From CAG-103 sp048217285 (lineage in GTDB: Bacteria > Bacillota > Clostridia > Oscillospirales > Oscillospiraceae), in contig DBFWVW010000011.1 of the NCBI GenBank assembly GCA_048217285.1, positions 1-35,665 of the forward strand: a stretch of 35,665 bases of DNA. The letters run 5' to 3'. Positions within the stretch are counted from its first letter, which is position 1. Each line of letters opens with the position of its first letter. The translations under genes were made by a program, and so were the position numbers. Shown here piece after piece: positions 14,560 through 22,102 of the stretch. The notes below the pieces were generated by a model, which saw nothing but the letters and a program-made list of their open reading frames with translations, was not told the DNA's origin and searched no databases.

Positions 14560-14571
14560 AGGTTTCCTCCT

Positions 14572-14826
14572 TTACCTGTTGAAGATCACGAGGAGGATGT
14601 GCCAGTTGTTCAGCATGGTGTCGAGGGACGAGTAGGGGCACTTGAGGCCGTCGTCCGGCGCGATCAGCACGACCTCGCCCTTGCGCTTCACGATGGTGAC
14701 GGCGTAGAAGCGGCCGGCCCGGAAGCCCATGCTCCCGTTTTTGCCGGTGAAGATCGCGCTCGCCTTCACGGTCGGCCGGATCCGAAGCTCTTTCTCCAGC
14801 AGCTCGCGGGCCTTGTCTCTATTCAT
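14572..14826 (-). CDS. Small phage protein of unknown function
   Basis: 84 residues from ATG 14824-14826 behind GAGGAGG. It starts with a helix (MNRDKARELLEKELRIRP) and continues as a beta-rich domain with FYAVTIVKRKGEVVLIAPDD. No family is recognised. It overlaps the end of the zinc-ribbon gene (14819) and precedes the ParB-methyltransferase, so it belongs to the same coupled operon. Confidence 0.6.
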   Translation of the reverse strand: MNRDKARELLEKELRIRPTVKASAIFTGKNGSMGFRAGRFYAVTIVKRKGEVVLIAPDDGLKCPYSSLDTMLNNWHILLVIFNR

Positions 14827-15082
14827 GGTGGCGGCCTCCTCTCTTGAAGCGGTCGGCCTGCGGGCAGGTGGCCCAGTGTGGCCGGTAGCCGGCGTCGGTG
14901 GCGTTGGCCCCGGGGACGATCTCGCAGCTCACGACCTCGCCCCGGGTGGTGACGACCTTGTCCTTGCCGTCCGGCGTGGCCTTGTAATAGACCGGCGCCG
15001 GGTCGCAGGGCATGGCTTTCCCGGCGGGCGTCTTGATCCACACGATGGGAGCGCCGCAGCCGCGGCAGGTTGCCTTATTCAT
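14819..15082 (-). CDS. Small zinc-ribbon protein
   Basis: 87 residues from ATG 15080-15082, 8 nt after AAGGGGG; an upstream GTG touches the binding site and is less likely. Cys pairs are CRGCG near the start, and Cys residues in AMPCDP and WATCPQADRF. The P-x-G-K-x-M-P-C-D pattern is frequent in small phage zinc proteins annotated only as hypothetical. It overlaps both neighbours, indicating coupled translation. The function is unknown; nucleic-acid binding is possible. Confidence 0.65.
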   Translation of the reverse strand: MNKATCRGCGAPIVWIKTPAGKAMPCDPAPVYYKATPDGKDKVVTTRGEVVSCEIVPGANATDAGYRPHWATCPQADRFKRGGRHHE

Positions 15083-15479
15083 CCGGGGCACCCCCTTCGC
15101 GGGGCTGAGCGCCAGTGTCGACGGCCGTGCGGTTCCATACTGTCGAGCCGCGGGCTTTGTTCAGCCATTCGTGGAGGTTGGACTCGGCGTAGCTGTTGAG
15201 CCGTCCGAGCAGCCGGCGCAGCTTGTCCTCCTCGACCTCGTCGGTGTTGCGGGCAAATATGAGCCGGAGCTGGTCGAGCATGATCTGGACATCCGCGATC
15301 TCCTCGATGACGTTGGCGATGGCTGCGGTGGTGGTGGCCCCGGGCGTTGCCCGTTTGACCTTGCAGAGGGCTTTGGTCAGCTCGGCCATCTCCTCGACGG
15401 CCATGTCGATCTGAGCGGCCTCTCCATAGCGGTGAATGGCCCGCAGCATAATGTCGCAGCGTTCTCTTTCGTCCATCAT
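15075..15479 (-). CDS. MazG-like nucleotide pyrophosphohydrolase
   Basis: 134 residues from ATG 15477-15479 (an ATGATG pair), with AAAGGAGG upstream. The all-alpha NTP-pyrophosphatase signature is present: AVEEMAELTKAL (E-E-x-x-E) then EEIADVQIMLDQLRL (E-x-x-D), which bind magnesium. Such enzymes hydrolyse (d)NTPs or alarmone-type nucleotides to monophosphates; phage copies may tune the nucleotide pool. The gene is shorter than cellular MazG and has one domain. Its start overlaps the stop of the membrane-protein gene. Confidence 0.8.
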   Translation of the reverse strand: MMDERERCDIMLRAIHRYGEAAQIDMAVEEMAELTKALCKVKRATPGATTTAAIANVIEEIADVQIMLDQLRLIFARNTDEVEEDKLRRLLGRLNSYAESNLHEWLNKARGSTVWNRTAVDTGAQPREGGAPDE

Positions 15480-15844
15480 CTGTTCCCGGCCCTCCTTTCG
15501 GCCTGCTTGAGGAAGGCGATGCGCTTCTTCAGCTCGAGGTCGGTCTCCCCGGGCTGGCGCTCGAGGCCGTAGTGGCGGGCCTGCTCGTCGATGCCGAGGC
15601 TGCGCTCTTTCTGGCGCTGTTTCTCCTCGGTCTGCTTGACGCCCTCCTTCACGAGGACGACGATCAGGACGACCAGCAGCACAGCGAGGACGATGGCCGC
15701 AGGGATCCAGATGGGGGCCAGTACCCACAGCCAGCTCCACGAGATGACGCCGGTGAGCTTCAGGACGATGAAGGCGATGGTCAGCAGCCCACAGAAGCCG
15801 ATCCCGCCGGCGGCGCTGCCGTTGTTGTTGCTGTTGCTGTTCAT
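15476..15844 (-). CDS. Small membrane protein with two transmembrane segments
   Basis: 122 residues. An Asn/Ser-rich N-terminus precedes two hydrophobic stretches, GIGFCGLLTIAFIVLKLTGV and WIPAAIVLAVLLVVLIVVLV, followed by a basic, helical cytoplasmic tail (EEKQRQKERSLGIDEQARHY, then LELKKRIAFLKQAERRAG). No family is recognised. Lying between a metallopeptidase and a MazG-like gene in the early operon, it could alter the host envelope or exclude other phages, but nothing in the sequence proves this. Confidence 0.6.
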   Translation of the reverse strand: MNSNSNNNGSAAGGIGFCGLLTIAFIVLKLTGVISWSWLWVLAPIWIPAAIVLAVLLVVLIVVLVKEGVKQTEEKQRQKERSLGIDEQARHYGLERQPGETDLELKKRIAFLKQAERRAGNR

Positions 15845-16668
15845 TTGGTTTCCTCCTTTGTGATCCGGCCCTTGATGTCGACGAGGCCGATGCTGTCAGC
15901 TCCACGCAGGCCGCAGTCAGTACAGACGGCCCGGAGTCCGGGCTCGGCAGCGAGCGCCTGCCGGTGGATCTCGGTCTCCCAGCACTCGGCCCCACAGATA
16001 GGGCAGGTGGCAGGCTTCCAGTCGTCGCGCTGCGGATCCGGGATATGCGCCCGGGTCGGCATGAGCAGCAGCCCGCCGTCTCCGACTTCGTGCGGGACGA
16101 GTACGCCCGGATCGTCGTCGGGGATCATGTCGTTGAGGATCTCGTCGTACTTGTCGCCGATGGCCTTTTCGGCCGCCTTCCATGCCTCTCCATGGTCTCT
16201 GTCCTCCGGCGTTGCTACATGAGCCAGCTCGTGGGCCAGCAGCTCAGGGGCGGCGCTGATGGGAGCCTCGGCCGAGATGCAGACGATGGGTGCGCTGCCG
16301 TCGTCGGGGAAGATGGTCAGACCGAAGGCTCTGTTGCCCGACTCGTCGCACAGGTCGGGGACGAACTGCGCGTGGTAGTCGATGCCGGGGTAGAGCTCGG
16401 CGAAGGCCCGGGCCACGATGGCCGACGGGTCGTTCATGTAGGGCGAGGCCATGGGGCCGATCTGCTCGTACTGCTTCAGGGCCGCATAGGTCTGGCGCAG
16501 CATGGCCCGGAGCTCGTCCTTCTTGAAGCCGTTGAGGGTCGGCCCGTTGAGGACGAGGTCGATCATCTTGTCGCTCCAGTCCTCCATCATGTGGGTCTCG
16601 CCCATATAGCGGGCGGCCCCGGGTTCGACGTCGACCTTCTCGCGGGTGAGGGTCTTGTAGTCTTTCAT
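15841..16668 (-). CDS. SprT-like zinc metallopeptidase domain protein
   Basis: 275 residues. After a helical N-terminus, a predicted protease core contains HELAH (HExxH) in APELLAHELAHVATPEDRDH with a second His 12 residues on in DHGEAW, the layout of SprT/gluzincin-like proteins. The C-terminal 80 residues carry a zinc ribbon, CPICG and CTDCG, separated by about 29 residues. SprT/SPRTN relatives cut proteins bound or crosslinked to DNA. In a phage early operon it could act on host DNA-bound proteins. It overlaps its neighbours by 4 nt on both sides. Confidence 0.75.
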   Translation of the reverse strand: MKDYKTLTREKVDVEPGAARYMGETHMMEDWSDKMIDLVLNGPTLNGFKKDELRAMLRQTYAALKQYEQIGPMASPYMNDPSAIVARAFAELYPGIDYHAQFVPDLCDESGNRAFGLTIFPDDGSAPIVCISAEAPISAAPELLAHELAHVATPEDRDHGEAWKAAEKAIGDKYDEILNDMIPDDDPGVLVPHEVGDGGLLLMPTRAHIPDPQRDDWKPATCPICGAECWETEIHRQALAAEPGLRAVCTDCGLRGADSIGLVDIKGRITKEETK

Positions 16669-16934
16669 CTGGCGCCTCCTTTGAAAAATCCATCAGGATC
16701 TCGGTGGATCGCTTCGACCGTGTCCTTGATGCCGCCGGCGATGCACTCGGCCATCTTGGTCGCGGTCGCGGTTTCGGCGTCCTTCGCAGCCTTCTCGATG
16801 GCCGGGCCGATCTCCCATGGCTCGAGGCCGGTGTTTTCGTAGGCAGCGAGGCGCTGCACGAGCGTCTCCTTGGTGGCGGGGCTCCAGTAGCCAGTCTTGA
16901 TGCCGTTGGCCCTTTCATGGGTCATGCGTTCCAT
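16665..16934 (-). CDS. Small phage protein with RLAAYENTGL motif
   Basis: 89 residues from ATG 16932-16934 behind AAAGGAGC. The segment VQRLAAYENTGLEPWEIGPA matches a motif seen often in hypothetical phage proteins (R-L-A-x-Y-E-x-T-G-L-x-P-E-x-I). The remainder is helical. The function is not known. The 3' end overlaps the start of the metallopeptidase gene by 4 nt. Confidence 0.6.
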   Translation of the reverse strand: MERMTHERANGIKTGYWSPATKETLVQRLAAYENTGLEPWEIGPAIEKAAKDAETATATKMAECIAGGIKDTVEAIHRDPDGFFKGGAR

Positions 16935-16989
16935 GTGCTTGCTCCTTTCTGGAGGGCCGAGCGGGCCGCAGCCCGCCCAGCCTGTGTCT

Positions 16990-17703
16990 TTACTGCATGA
17001 CGACGACCTTGCCGGCCTCGATCAGGTCGGCGAGGTTGGTGTTGAAGTAGTCGGCGATGTTCTTCTTGGCCTCGAGCTTCCAGATCCCGCCGTCGGCCTC
17101 GAAAAAGCCGATGCCCTCCTCGGGGTGCACGCGCAGCAGGAACTCGCTCTCGGGCTGCTCCACCTCGAGGAAAGTGCGGAAGGGCCGCAGCAGGACGCGG
17201 GGCTTCACCTCGACCAGAGCATTGAGAGCCACGCCCTGCCGGGCCTCCACGGTCTGCGTGACGCCGTTGTCGTTGGTGCTGACGCTTTTCTCGTCGGTCA
17301 TCCGGCCGAGCAGGTCGAGCAGGTAGGCCGTGCCCTCGTTGGGGATGAACAGGCTGCGCAGCTCGATCAGAGCGACCTCGCGGCTGCGGAAGCCGGTGTA
17401 AATGCCCGGGGCGTCTGCCTCGGCGCGGTAGAGGATATTGCGGGAGAAGTCGGGCAGGTAGGTGGTCATGACCTCGACGCTCTTGTAGCTCTTGGCCTGC
17501 ACCATGATGGTCGTGCCGACCTTCTCCAGCTCGGTGCGGATCAGCTTGCAGACGCCGTCGAGGCCGCTGACGCTGATGGCCTCGGGGCGGTCGACGTGGG
17601 GCGGGATCCGGGTGAGGTGGCCGTCCGTGTAGGTCTGGCCGCCGATCTCGAAGGTTTTGGTCTCCTTCAGGCTGACGATTTTGTCGATCATTTTGGCGAG
17701 CAT
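16990..17703 (-). CDS. Conserved phage early protein, unknown function
   Basis: 237 residues. A beta-rich, soluble protein with segments such as GVCKLIRTELEKVG, SVSTNDNGVTQTVEARQGVA and LRPFRTFLEVEQPESEFLLR, ending with FFEADGGIWKLEAKKNIADY. Proteins with this arrangement recur in Firmicutes phage early regions without an assigned role (possibly related to the DUF2303/YfdQ group; not certain). It is flanked by the so-called replication terminator-like gene and a small helical protein. Not a membrane protein; no catalytic motif visible. Confidence 0.6.
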   Translation of the reverse strand: MLAKMIDKIVSLKETKTFEIGGQTYTDGHLTRIPPHVDRPEAISVSGLDGVCKLIRTELEKVGTTIMVQAKSYKSVEVMTTYLPDFSRNILYRAEADAPGIYTGFRSREVALIELRSLFIPNEGTAYLLDLLGRMTDEKSVSTNDNGVTQTVEARQGVALNALVEVKPRVLLRPFRTFLEVEQPESEFLLRVHPEEGIGFFEADGGIWKLEAKKNIADYFNTNLADLIEAGKVVVMQ

Positions 17704-17738
17704 GGTGTTGTCCTCCTTGTATATGAATATTTATGCGC

Positions 17739-18104
17739 TTATGCGCGGGTGACGAGCTTGAGCAGCTTCGGGGCTTCCTGCTGCGTCCCGTCCATGTTCA
17801 GTTGACCGGGCACCTGCGGCACCATTTCGGCCACGACGAGCTCGCCGTTGCTGTCGCCGGTGACATAGAGCGAGGTGGCGACCGGGTTGGTGGCAGCGAG
17901 GGTGCTCTTGGCCGTCACCGAGACTTGGATCTGCCTGCGCTCGTCGTCCGGCGTCAGCTCGATGGTGAGGGTGATCTTGCGCTTGGCGGTGGCCTTGGTG
18001 TTGGGGTCGAGGATGTTCTGGATCACCTTGTCCATCTCGTAGTCGACGCGCTCCTCGAAGGCGCCGCGGGCCATGCGCATGATGCTGTCGCGGTTTTCGT
18101 TCAT
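17739..18104 (-). CDS. Phage 'replication terminator'-type small protein
   Basis: 121 residues. The central pattern QNILDPNTKATAKRKITLTI, then ELTPDDERRQIQVSVTAKST and LAATNPVATSLYV, matches short Firmicutes phage proteins often labelled replication terminator protein. That name comes from automatic annotation and I see no proof of a role in replication arrest. The N-terminal helix and beta-rich body suggest a small single-domain protein. It is followed by the 16990-17703 gene, a pairing common in related prophages. Confidence 0.6.
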   Translation of the reverse strand: MNENRDSIMRMARGAFEERVDYEMDKVIQNILDPNTKATAKRKITLTIELTPDDERRQIQVSVTAKSTLAATNPVATSLYVTGDSNGELVVAEMVPQVPGQLNMDGTQQEAPKLLKLVTRA

Positions 18105-18123
18105 GGGGTTGCTCTCCTTTCTG

Positions 18124-18495
18124 TCAGGCCCCGGGGCCGAGGAGCGTCATCTGCTCCGGCCCGGTGGCGGGATTGTCGGCCGGCGCGGCCGCGGTCTGGT
18201 CTGCTGCTGCGGTATGTACCCGGGCCCACACGGCCTCGGTGGCGTCCGAGCGGGTGGCCTTCCTACGGCCGACCGTCTTGAGGATCCCCATCTGCTTCAT
18301 CTCGGTGAGGCGTGGGGCCACATAGTTGCGGTTGAAGTACGGGATCTCGCCGGCGGCGACGAGCTCCTCGGTGATCTCGCTGGCAGTCATCTCCCGGGCC
18401 CCGAGGGTCTCGAGGATCAGCCGGCAGCGTTTCTCCCTCTTTGGGAGGACGGCGTCATAGCTCTGGCGCCGGGTCTCCCGGGTCGTTCTGTCCAT
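18124..18495 (-). CDS. Winged-helix DNA-binding protein
   Basis: 123 residues. A helical N-terminus (RETRRQSYDAVLPKREKRCR) is followed by a winged helix: MTASEITEELVAAGEI, then FNRNYVAPRLTEMKQMGILK and the wing TVGRRKATRSDATEAVWARV. The C-terminal 25 residues are Ala/Pro-rich and disordered. Proteins like this sit in phage early regions and may regulate transcription or assist replication. It overlaps the methyltransferase 3' end by 41 nt, long for this operon. Confidence 0.65.
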   Translation of the reverse strand: MDRTTRETRRQSYDAVLPKREKRCRLILETLGAREMTASEITEELVAAGEIPYFNRNYVAPRLTEMKQMGILKTVGRRKATRSDATEAVWARVHTAAADQTAAAPADNPATGPEQMTLLGPGA

Positions 18496-19066
18496 CGGTT
18501 TCCTCCTTTCTGGCGTCGGGTGCCGGGGCTTCGTCTCCCCATGCGTCCCATCCGGGAGCCGCCTCTCTGGCGAAAAGCTCGATCCGGGGCAGGTCGCCCA
18601 TCAGCTCGACGATCCTGTCACGGGCCTCGGCCGGCTTGCGGCTGTGCTGCTGGACGGGCGAGAGGATGACGCTGTGCACGCTGGCGCTCATGCGTCTCGG
18701 CTTGCCCTTCACGGCGAGCAGGCAGATCTCCGAGTTGCTGCGCGTCCAGTTGCCGAGGCCCCAAAACAGGCCGGCGCCGGTCTTGTTCTGTTTTACCCAG
18801 TTGAAGGCGACGGTCTTGTAGGTGAAGCCCCACGCCTCGATCACCTCGAGGGCTTCTCGCAGCATGGGGAAGGTCGCCCACATAAAGAGGGCACAGACGC
18901 TGTTAGCAATACCCCCCCCCGCAGCTCCGACGCCCATTTTCTTGAGCTGGTCGACGGTCATGGTGCCGTAGTGCTTCGAGGCGGCCGCCCGGGTGCCCCT
19001 GTTCTGGTAGCTCCACGGCGGGTCGGCGTAGATGATGCTGTACTTCTTGTCAGGGAGCGGGATCAT
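18455..19066 (-). CDS. MT-A70 family DNA adenine methyltransferase with G9 tract
   Basis: 203 residues from ATG 19064-19066, overlapping recU by ATGA. The catalytic DPPW lies in YSIIYADPPWSYQNRGT; further family landmarks are HYGTMTVDQLKKM, ALFMWATFPMLREALEVIEA, WGFTYKTVAFNWVKQNK and the GLGNWTRSNSEICLLAVKG block, and later EARDRIVELMGDLPRIELFA. It transfers methyl from SAM to adenine N6. A run of nine G (plus-strand C9 at 18912-18920) lies within the gene, currently in frame, encoding AAGGGIAN. A one-base change would truncate the enzyme. The tail after residue 170 is acidic and likely disordered. Confidence 0.9.
   Translation of the reverse strand: MIPLPDKKYSIIYADPPWSYQNRGTRAAASKHYGTMTVDQLKKMGVGAAGGGIANSVCALFMWATFPMLREALEVIEAWGFTYKTVAFNWVKQNKTGAGLFWGLGNWTRSNSEICLLAVKGKPRRMSASVHSVILSPVQQHSRKPAEARDRIVELMGDLPRIELFAREAAPGWDAWGDEAPAPDARKEETDGQNDPGDPAPEL
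18912..18920 (-). repeat. Poly-G tract (G9) inside the MT-A70 methyltransferase gene
   Basis: Nine C on the plus strand, nine G in the coding strand, about 50 codons into the gene and upstream of the ALFMW block. Present length keeps the reading frame. Homopolymers of this length slip during replication and can switch genes off. Confidence 0.85.
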
Positions 19067-19740
19067 GGATGCACCTCCCCGACGATGATGGTGCTCGGCT
19101 GCTCTCGGATCATCTGCTTCAGACGCTCGAGCTCCTCGGGGCTCAGGTCTTTCACGGTGATGGCCTCCGGCGGCAGCTTGTCGAGGAACTTCACGAAGCC
19201 GGCCACGACCGGCACCTTGTAGGGCAGCAGCTCGTCGCGGGTCATGTACTTGCGGCCGTAGGTGGCGGCCATATCCCGCCAGACGGGCCACGGGACGCGG
19301 AAGCACTCGGTCAGGCTCATGGACACGAGGACGAAGGCGACGGCGCCGAGCTTGTGGTGGTGTTCGAGGTCGTCCCGCTGCTCCTTGGTCAGGCGGTTGT
19401 ACTCGATGCGGTCGTCGTCGGTGTGCTTGGCCTCGAACACGACGGCCCGGCCTCCCTTGAGGGTGCCCTTGTAGTCCGGCTGGGCCTGCTTGGTGTAGCA
19501 GGCGAGGAACTGGCCCTTGTAGTTTTTCGGCCCGAGAGGCTTCATGGGCTCCGGCGTCTTTTCAATCTTGGCGAGCCCCCGGTCGAGGTAGTAGTCGCAG
19601 GAGCCGGAGATCATCGCCTCGAAGTAGCTGCCGGCGAGCCGGGCCTGCTTGCCGCGGATCTGCGCCCGGATGTGCTTCTCGGCCTCGTAGGGCGTCGGGT
19701 CATTGTAGCCCTCGGCGTTTTTCTTGGGGTTGTCTGCCAT
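19063..19740 (-). CDS. recU: Holliday junction resolvase RecU
   Basis: 225 residues from ATG 19738-19740. The typical catalytic region is present: QAQPDYKGTL then GGRAVVFEAKHTDDDRIEYN, with the Asp of PDYKG and the E-x-K of FEAKHT as metal ligands, followed by LTKEQRDDLEHHHKLGAVAF and FVLVSMSLTECFRVPWPVWR. RecU cuts four-way DNA junctions; phage copies resolve recombination or replication intermediates before packaging. It lies after the DUF4406 gene and overlaps the MT-A70 gene by 4 nt. Confidence 0.9.
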   Translation of the reverse strand: MADNPKKNAEGYNDPTPYEAEKHIRAQIRGKQARLAGSYFEAMISGSCDYYLDRGLAKIEKTPEPMKPLGPKNYKGQFLACYTKQAQPDYKGTLKGGRAVVFEAKHTDDDRIEYNRLTKEQRDDLEHHHKLGAVAFVLVSMSLTECFRVPWPVWRDMAATYGRKYMTRDELLPYKVPVVAGFVKFLDKLPPEAITVKDLSPEELERLKQMIREQPSTIIVGEVHP

Positions 19741-19745
19741 GGCGA

Positions 19746-20267
19746 TCACCCGCCGATCTCGAGCCGGCTGCCCGGGTTTTCCTTCAGGCGCTTGGCGAGG
19801 TCGATGATGACACGGCCGTCCACCTCGATGCTGAAGGGCCCGTGGTTGAGGTGCTCGTTGCAGCGGGCCATCGCCCGGAAGGCCGGCACCCGGATGATGA
19901 CGCTGCCGGCGTCCTGCGGATCCTCGTCCTGTTTCTCGACCTCGGGGATCTCGCTGATGGCCTTGAAGCCGTTGAGCACGGGGATCCCGCGCTCCCGGGC
20001 CAGCTCGATCTCGGCGGCCATGCCGGCGGTCGGGCAGTCGAGGCCGAAGGCCCACAGCTCGTCACACATGAGCACCAGCTCGCGGCCGATGCTCAGGCCC
20101 AGCTCGCGCTCGGCCGGGACGGTGTCGTCCATGAACTGCGTGAGGTAGATGTGCGGGGTGATAGGGATGCAGCCGCACTCCACGGCGGCCCGGCTGAACT
20201 CTTTGGCCCGCTGGATGTTGTTCTCGTAGTCCCCGCGGCACGGGGAGCAGATGTAGACCTTTTTCAT
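19746..20267 (-). CDS. DUF4406 / nucleoside deoxyribosyltransferase-like protein
   Basis: 173 residues from ATG 20265-20267, behind AGGAGGAC. The N-terminal 100 residues match the DUF4406 pattern: KKVYICSPCRGDYENNIQRA, then PITPHIYLTQFMDD, LMCDELWAFG and AAEIELARERGIPVL. This fold is related to nucleoside 2-deoxyribosyltransferases, and phage members are suspected to act on nucleotides; activity is not established. The C-terminal 60 residues (FSIEVDGRVIIDLAKRLKEN) are an added segment not usual in the domain. Confidence 0.75.
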   Translation of the reverse strand: MKKVYICSPCRGDYENNIQRAKEFSRAAVECGCIPITPHIYLTQFMDDTVPAERELGLSIGRELVLMCDELWAFGLDCPTAGMAAEIELARERGIPVLNGFKAISEIPEVEKQDEDPQDAGSVIIRVPAFRAMARCNEHLNHGPFSIEVDGRVIIDLAKRLKENPGSRLEIGG

Positions 20268-20281
20268 GGGGTTATGTCCTC

Positions 20282-21259
20282 CTATCTCTGGCGCCAGCTC
20301 TGGCCGGTGAGGGTGATGGCCCTGCACATTTCCATGAGCCGGTCGATGGTGGCCCGGGCGGTCATGTCGTCCCGGGTCTCCCGGGGTGTCATGCGCTCGA
20401 TCAGGGCCTCGGTGTCGTAGTTGGTGGTCACTATGGTCGGCAGGTATGCCTCATAGCGGCCGTTGATGATGTTGTAGACCGTGGAGATCGCCCACTCGGT
20501 CGGCGGCTCCTTGCCGATGTCGTCGATGACGAGCAGCGGGACGGTCTTGTAAATCTTCAGCACGCTGCCCTCGTCGGTGTCGCGCTTGGAGAATGTGCGC
20601 TTGATGCGCTCCAGCAGGTCGATCATGGTCATGCAGACGACCGGCCGGCCCTGTGCGATTAGGTGGTTGGCGATGGCTGCGGCGAGGTGTGTCTTGCCGG
20701 TGCCCGGCGGGCCTGCGATGAATAGGCCGTTGCGGCCGGGCTCGGGAGCCCCGGGCCGGGGCAGCAGGGTGTCGAAGCTGTCGGCGTACCTGCGGGCCGC
20801 TGCTGCTGCGCGCCGGTTGTCGTCGGTGAGCTGGAAGGTCTCGAAGGTGCGCCGCAGGAAGCGGTCGCCCATGCCCGACTCGCCGACGATGCGCTTGATG
20901 CGTTCCCGCATTTTCTTCTCCTCCTCAGCCTTGGCGGCTGCGGCCTCAGCAGCTTCGCGCTCTGCCTTCTCCTTCTCGTAGGCAGCCACGGCCTCGGGAC
21001 AGGTGCATCGCTCGGCTCCGTAGGGAGGCCAGAGGATGCGGTCGCCGAGCGGGATGCCCTTGTGGTAGCGCAGGGCGCCGCAGAACTCGCAGGGGACGGG
21101 GGCGGGGGTGTCTGGCAGGCCGGCGACGCGCTCGTCGCTGCTCCAGATCCAGCGGTCGCCGTCGTCACTGGTCGCCGTCGTCGTCTGCCGGCTTGAAGCC
21201 CTTGCCCCAGTCTCGGCCGGCGTCTGCATCCCGCTGAGGATCTCGCTGATAGCCTTCAC
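20282..21259 (-). CDS. DnaC-like replicative helicase loader
   Basis: 325 residues. Start GTG 21257-21259 lies 9 nt after AGGAGG and inside the end of the preceding gene (95-nt overlap). An N-terminal zinc-binding part (CEFCG ... CTCPE) and a coiled coil (about residues 90-120) precede an AAA+ domain: Walker A LFIAGPPGTGKTHLAAAIAN, Walker B VPLLVIDDIGKEPPT, sensor-1 PTIVTTNYDTE, and an arginine finger candidate in ERMTPRETRDD. Such proteins load the DnaB helicase at the phage origin. The neighbouring initiator gene supports the role. Confidence 0.9.
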   Translation of the reverse strand: MKAISEILSGMQTPAETGARASSRQTTTATSDDGDRWIWSSDERVAGLPDTPAPVPCEFCGALRYHKGIPLGDRILWPPYGAERCTCPEAVAAYEKEKAEREAAEAAAAKAEEEKKMRERIKRIVGESGMGDRFLRRTFETFQLTDDNRRAAAAARRYADSFDTLLPRPGAPEPGRNGLFIAGPPGTGKTHLAAAIANHLIAQGRPVVCMTMIDLLERIKRTFSKRDTDEGSVLKIYKTVPLLVIDDIGKEPPTEWAISTVYNIINGRYEAYLPTIVTTNYDTEALIERMTPRETRDDMTARATIDRLMEMCRAITLTGQSWRQR

Positions 21260-22028
21260 CTGTGCTCACCTCCTCGCCGTTCTCCCAGTAGCCGCCGTTG
21301 AGCCATGTGGCCGGGTTGGGGATAAAGCGGCCATTGTCCCGGCGCCACTGTTCGGAGTGCTTCTGGGCGTTGACGGCCTGCATGATGGCCTCATGCAGCT
21401 CGGCCGTCGGCTTGATCTTCCTCCACGCCTTGAGGGCGTACTGCTTGCCGACTTTCTTGGGGTAGGCGTTCCAGAACTCGTCAAACCTGACCTCGATGGG
21501 CGACTTCTTCCCCGCGCCATCCCCCTCGTCTGAGGGGGTAGGGGGTGTTACTCTCCCTTTCTTTTCTCTACTCTGGTCTACTCTACTCTTGCCGCCGGTC
21601 GTTGGCGTGGCGTCCGGCGGTTGTCCGGCGGTCGGCGTCTGGTCGTCCGGCGTATCGTCCGAGGACGAAGCGGCGGCAGCACGGCGGCGGGCCGACCGTT
21701 CTTTCTCGGCTTGCCGTTGGTCGATCAGCTTGCCGGCGTACTCGTACCAGTCGTGGATCTCGAGGGTGCCGTCCTCGTTTTCGTCGATCCAGCCGGCCCG
21801 GATCAGCGTCTCGGCCAGCTTTTCGGGCTCTCCGTCCCACTGTGCCGCCCGGGCGATCATGCGCGGGGTGATGCCGGCGAGGTCTCCCTTGGGGGCGTTA
21901 TCGAGGGCCCACAGCCAGAAGGACACGAGCAGCCCCATCATGTGCGGCGGGGTGATCTCGAGCTCGTCGGCTGCGTCAAAGAGCTTGCGGTGGTCTTTGA
22001 GTGTTTGGTGCACTTGAAGCCATGCCAC
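21165..22028 (-). CDS. Phage replication initiation protein (winged-helix N-terminus)
   Basis: 287 residues from GTG 22026-22028, 8 nt after AGGAGG; a more upstream GTG is part of the binding site itself. The N-terminal domain (AWLQVHQTLKDHRKLFDAAD, then HMMGLLVSFWLWALDNAPKG) is the usual start of Firmicutes phage replisome organisers; a Ser/Thr/Pro-rich linker follows and the C-terminal domain has FWNAYPKKVGKQYALKAWRK and IPNPATWLNGGYWEN, shared by phage DnaD/ primosome-type proteins. It probably binds the phage origin and recruits the loader encoded next. The linker carries a tract rich in GGCGG-type words, but no iterons are obvious. Confidence 0.8.
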   Translation of the reverse strand: MAWLQVHQTLKDHRKLFDAADELEITPPHMMGLLVSFWLWALDNAPKGDLAGITPRMIARAAQWDGEPEKLAETLIRAGWIDENEDGTLEIHDWYEYAGKLIDQRQAEKERSARRRAAAASSSDDTPDDQTPTAGQPPDATPTTGGKSRVDQSREKKGRVTPPTPSDEGDGAGKKSPIEVRFDEFWNAYPKKVGKQYALKAWRKIKPTAELHEAIMQAVNAQKHSEQWRRDNGRFIPNPATWLNGGYWENGEEVSTGEGYQRDPQRDADAGRDWGKGFKPADDDGDQ

Positions 22029-22102
22029 GGTCGTCACCTCCTTTTATGCGGTCGCGTGTCTTTGGCTCGTTTTCGGTCGGCCGCCGGTCGCCCGGCGGTC
22101 GT

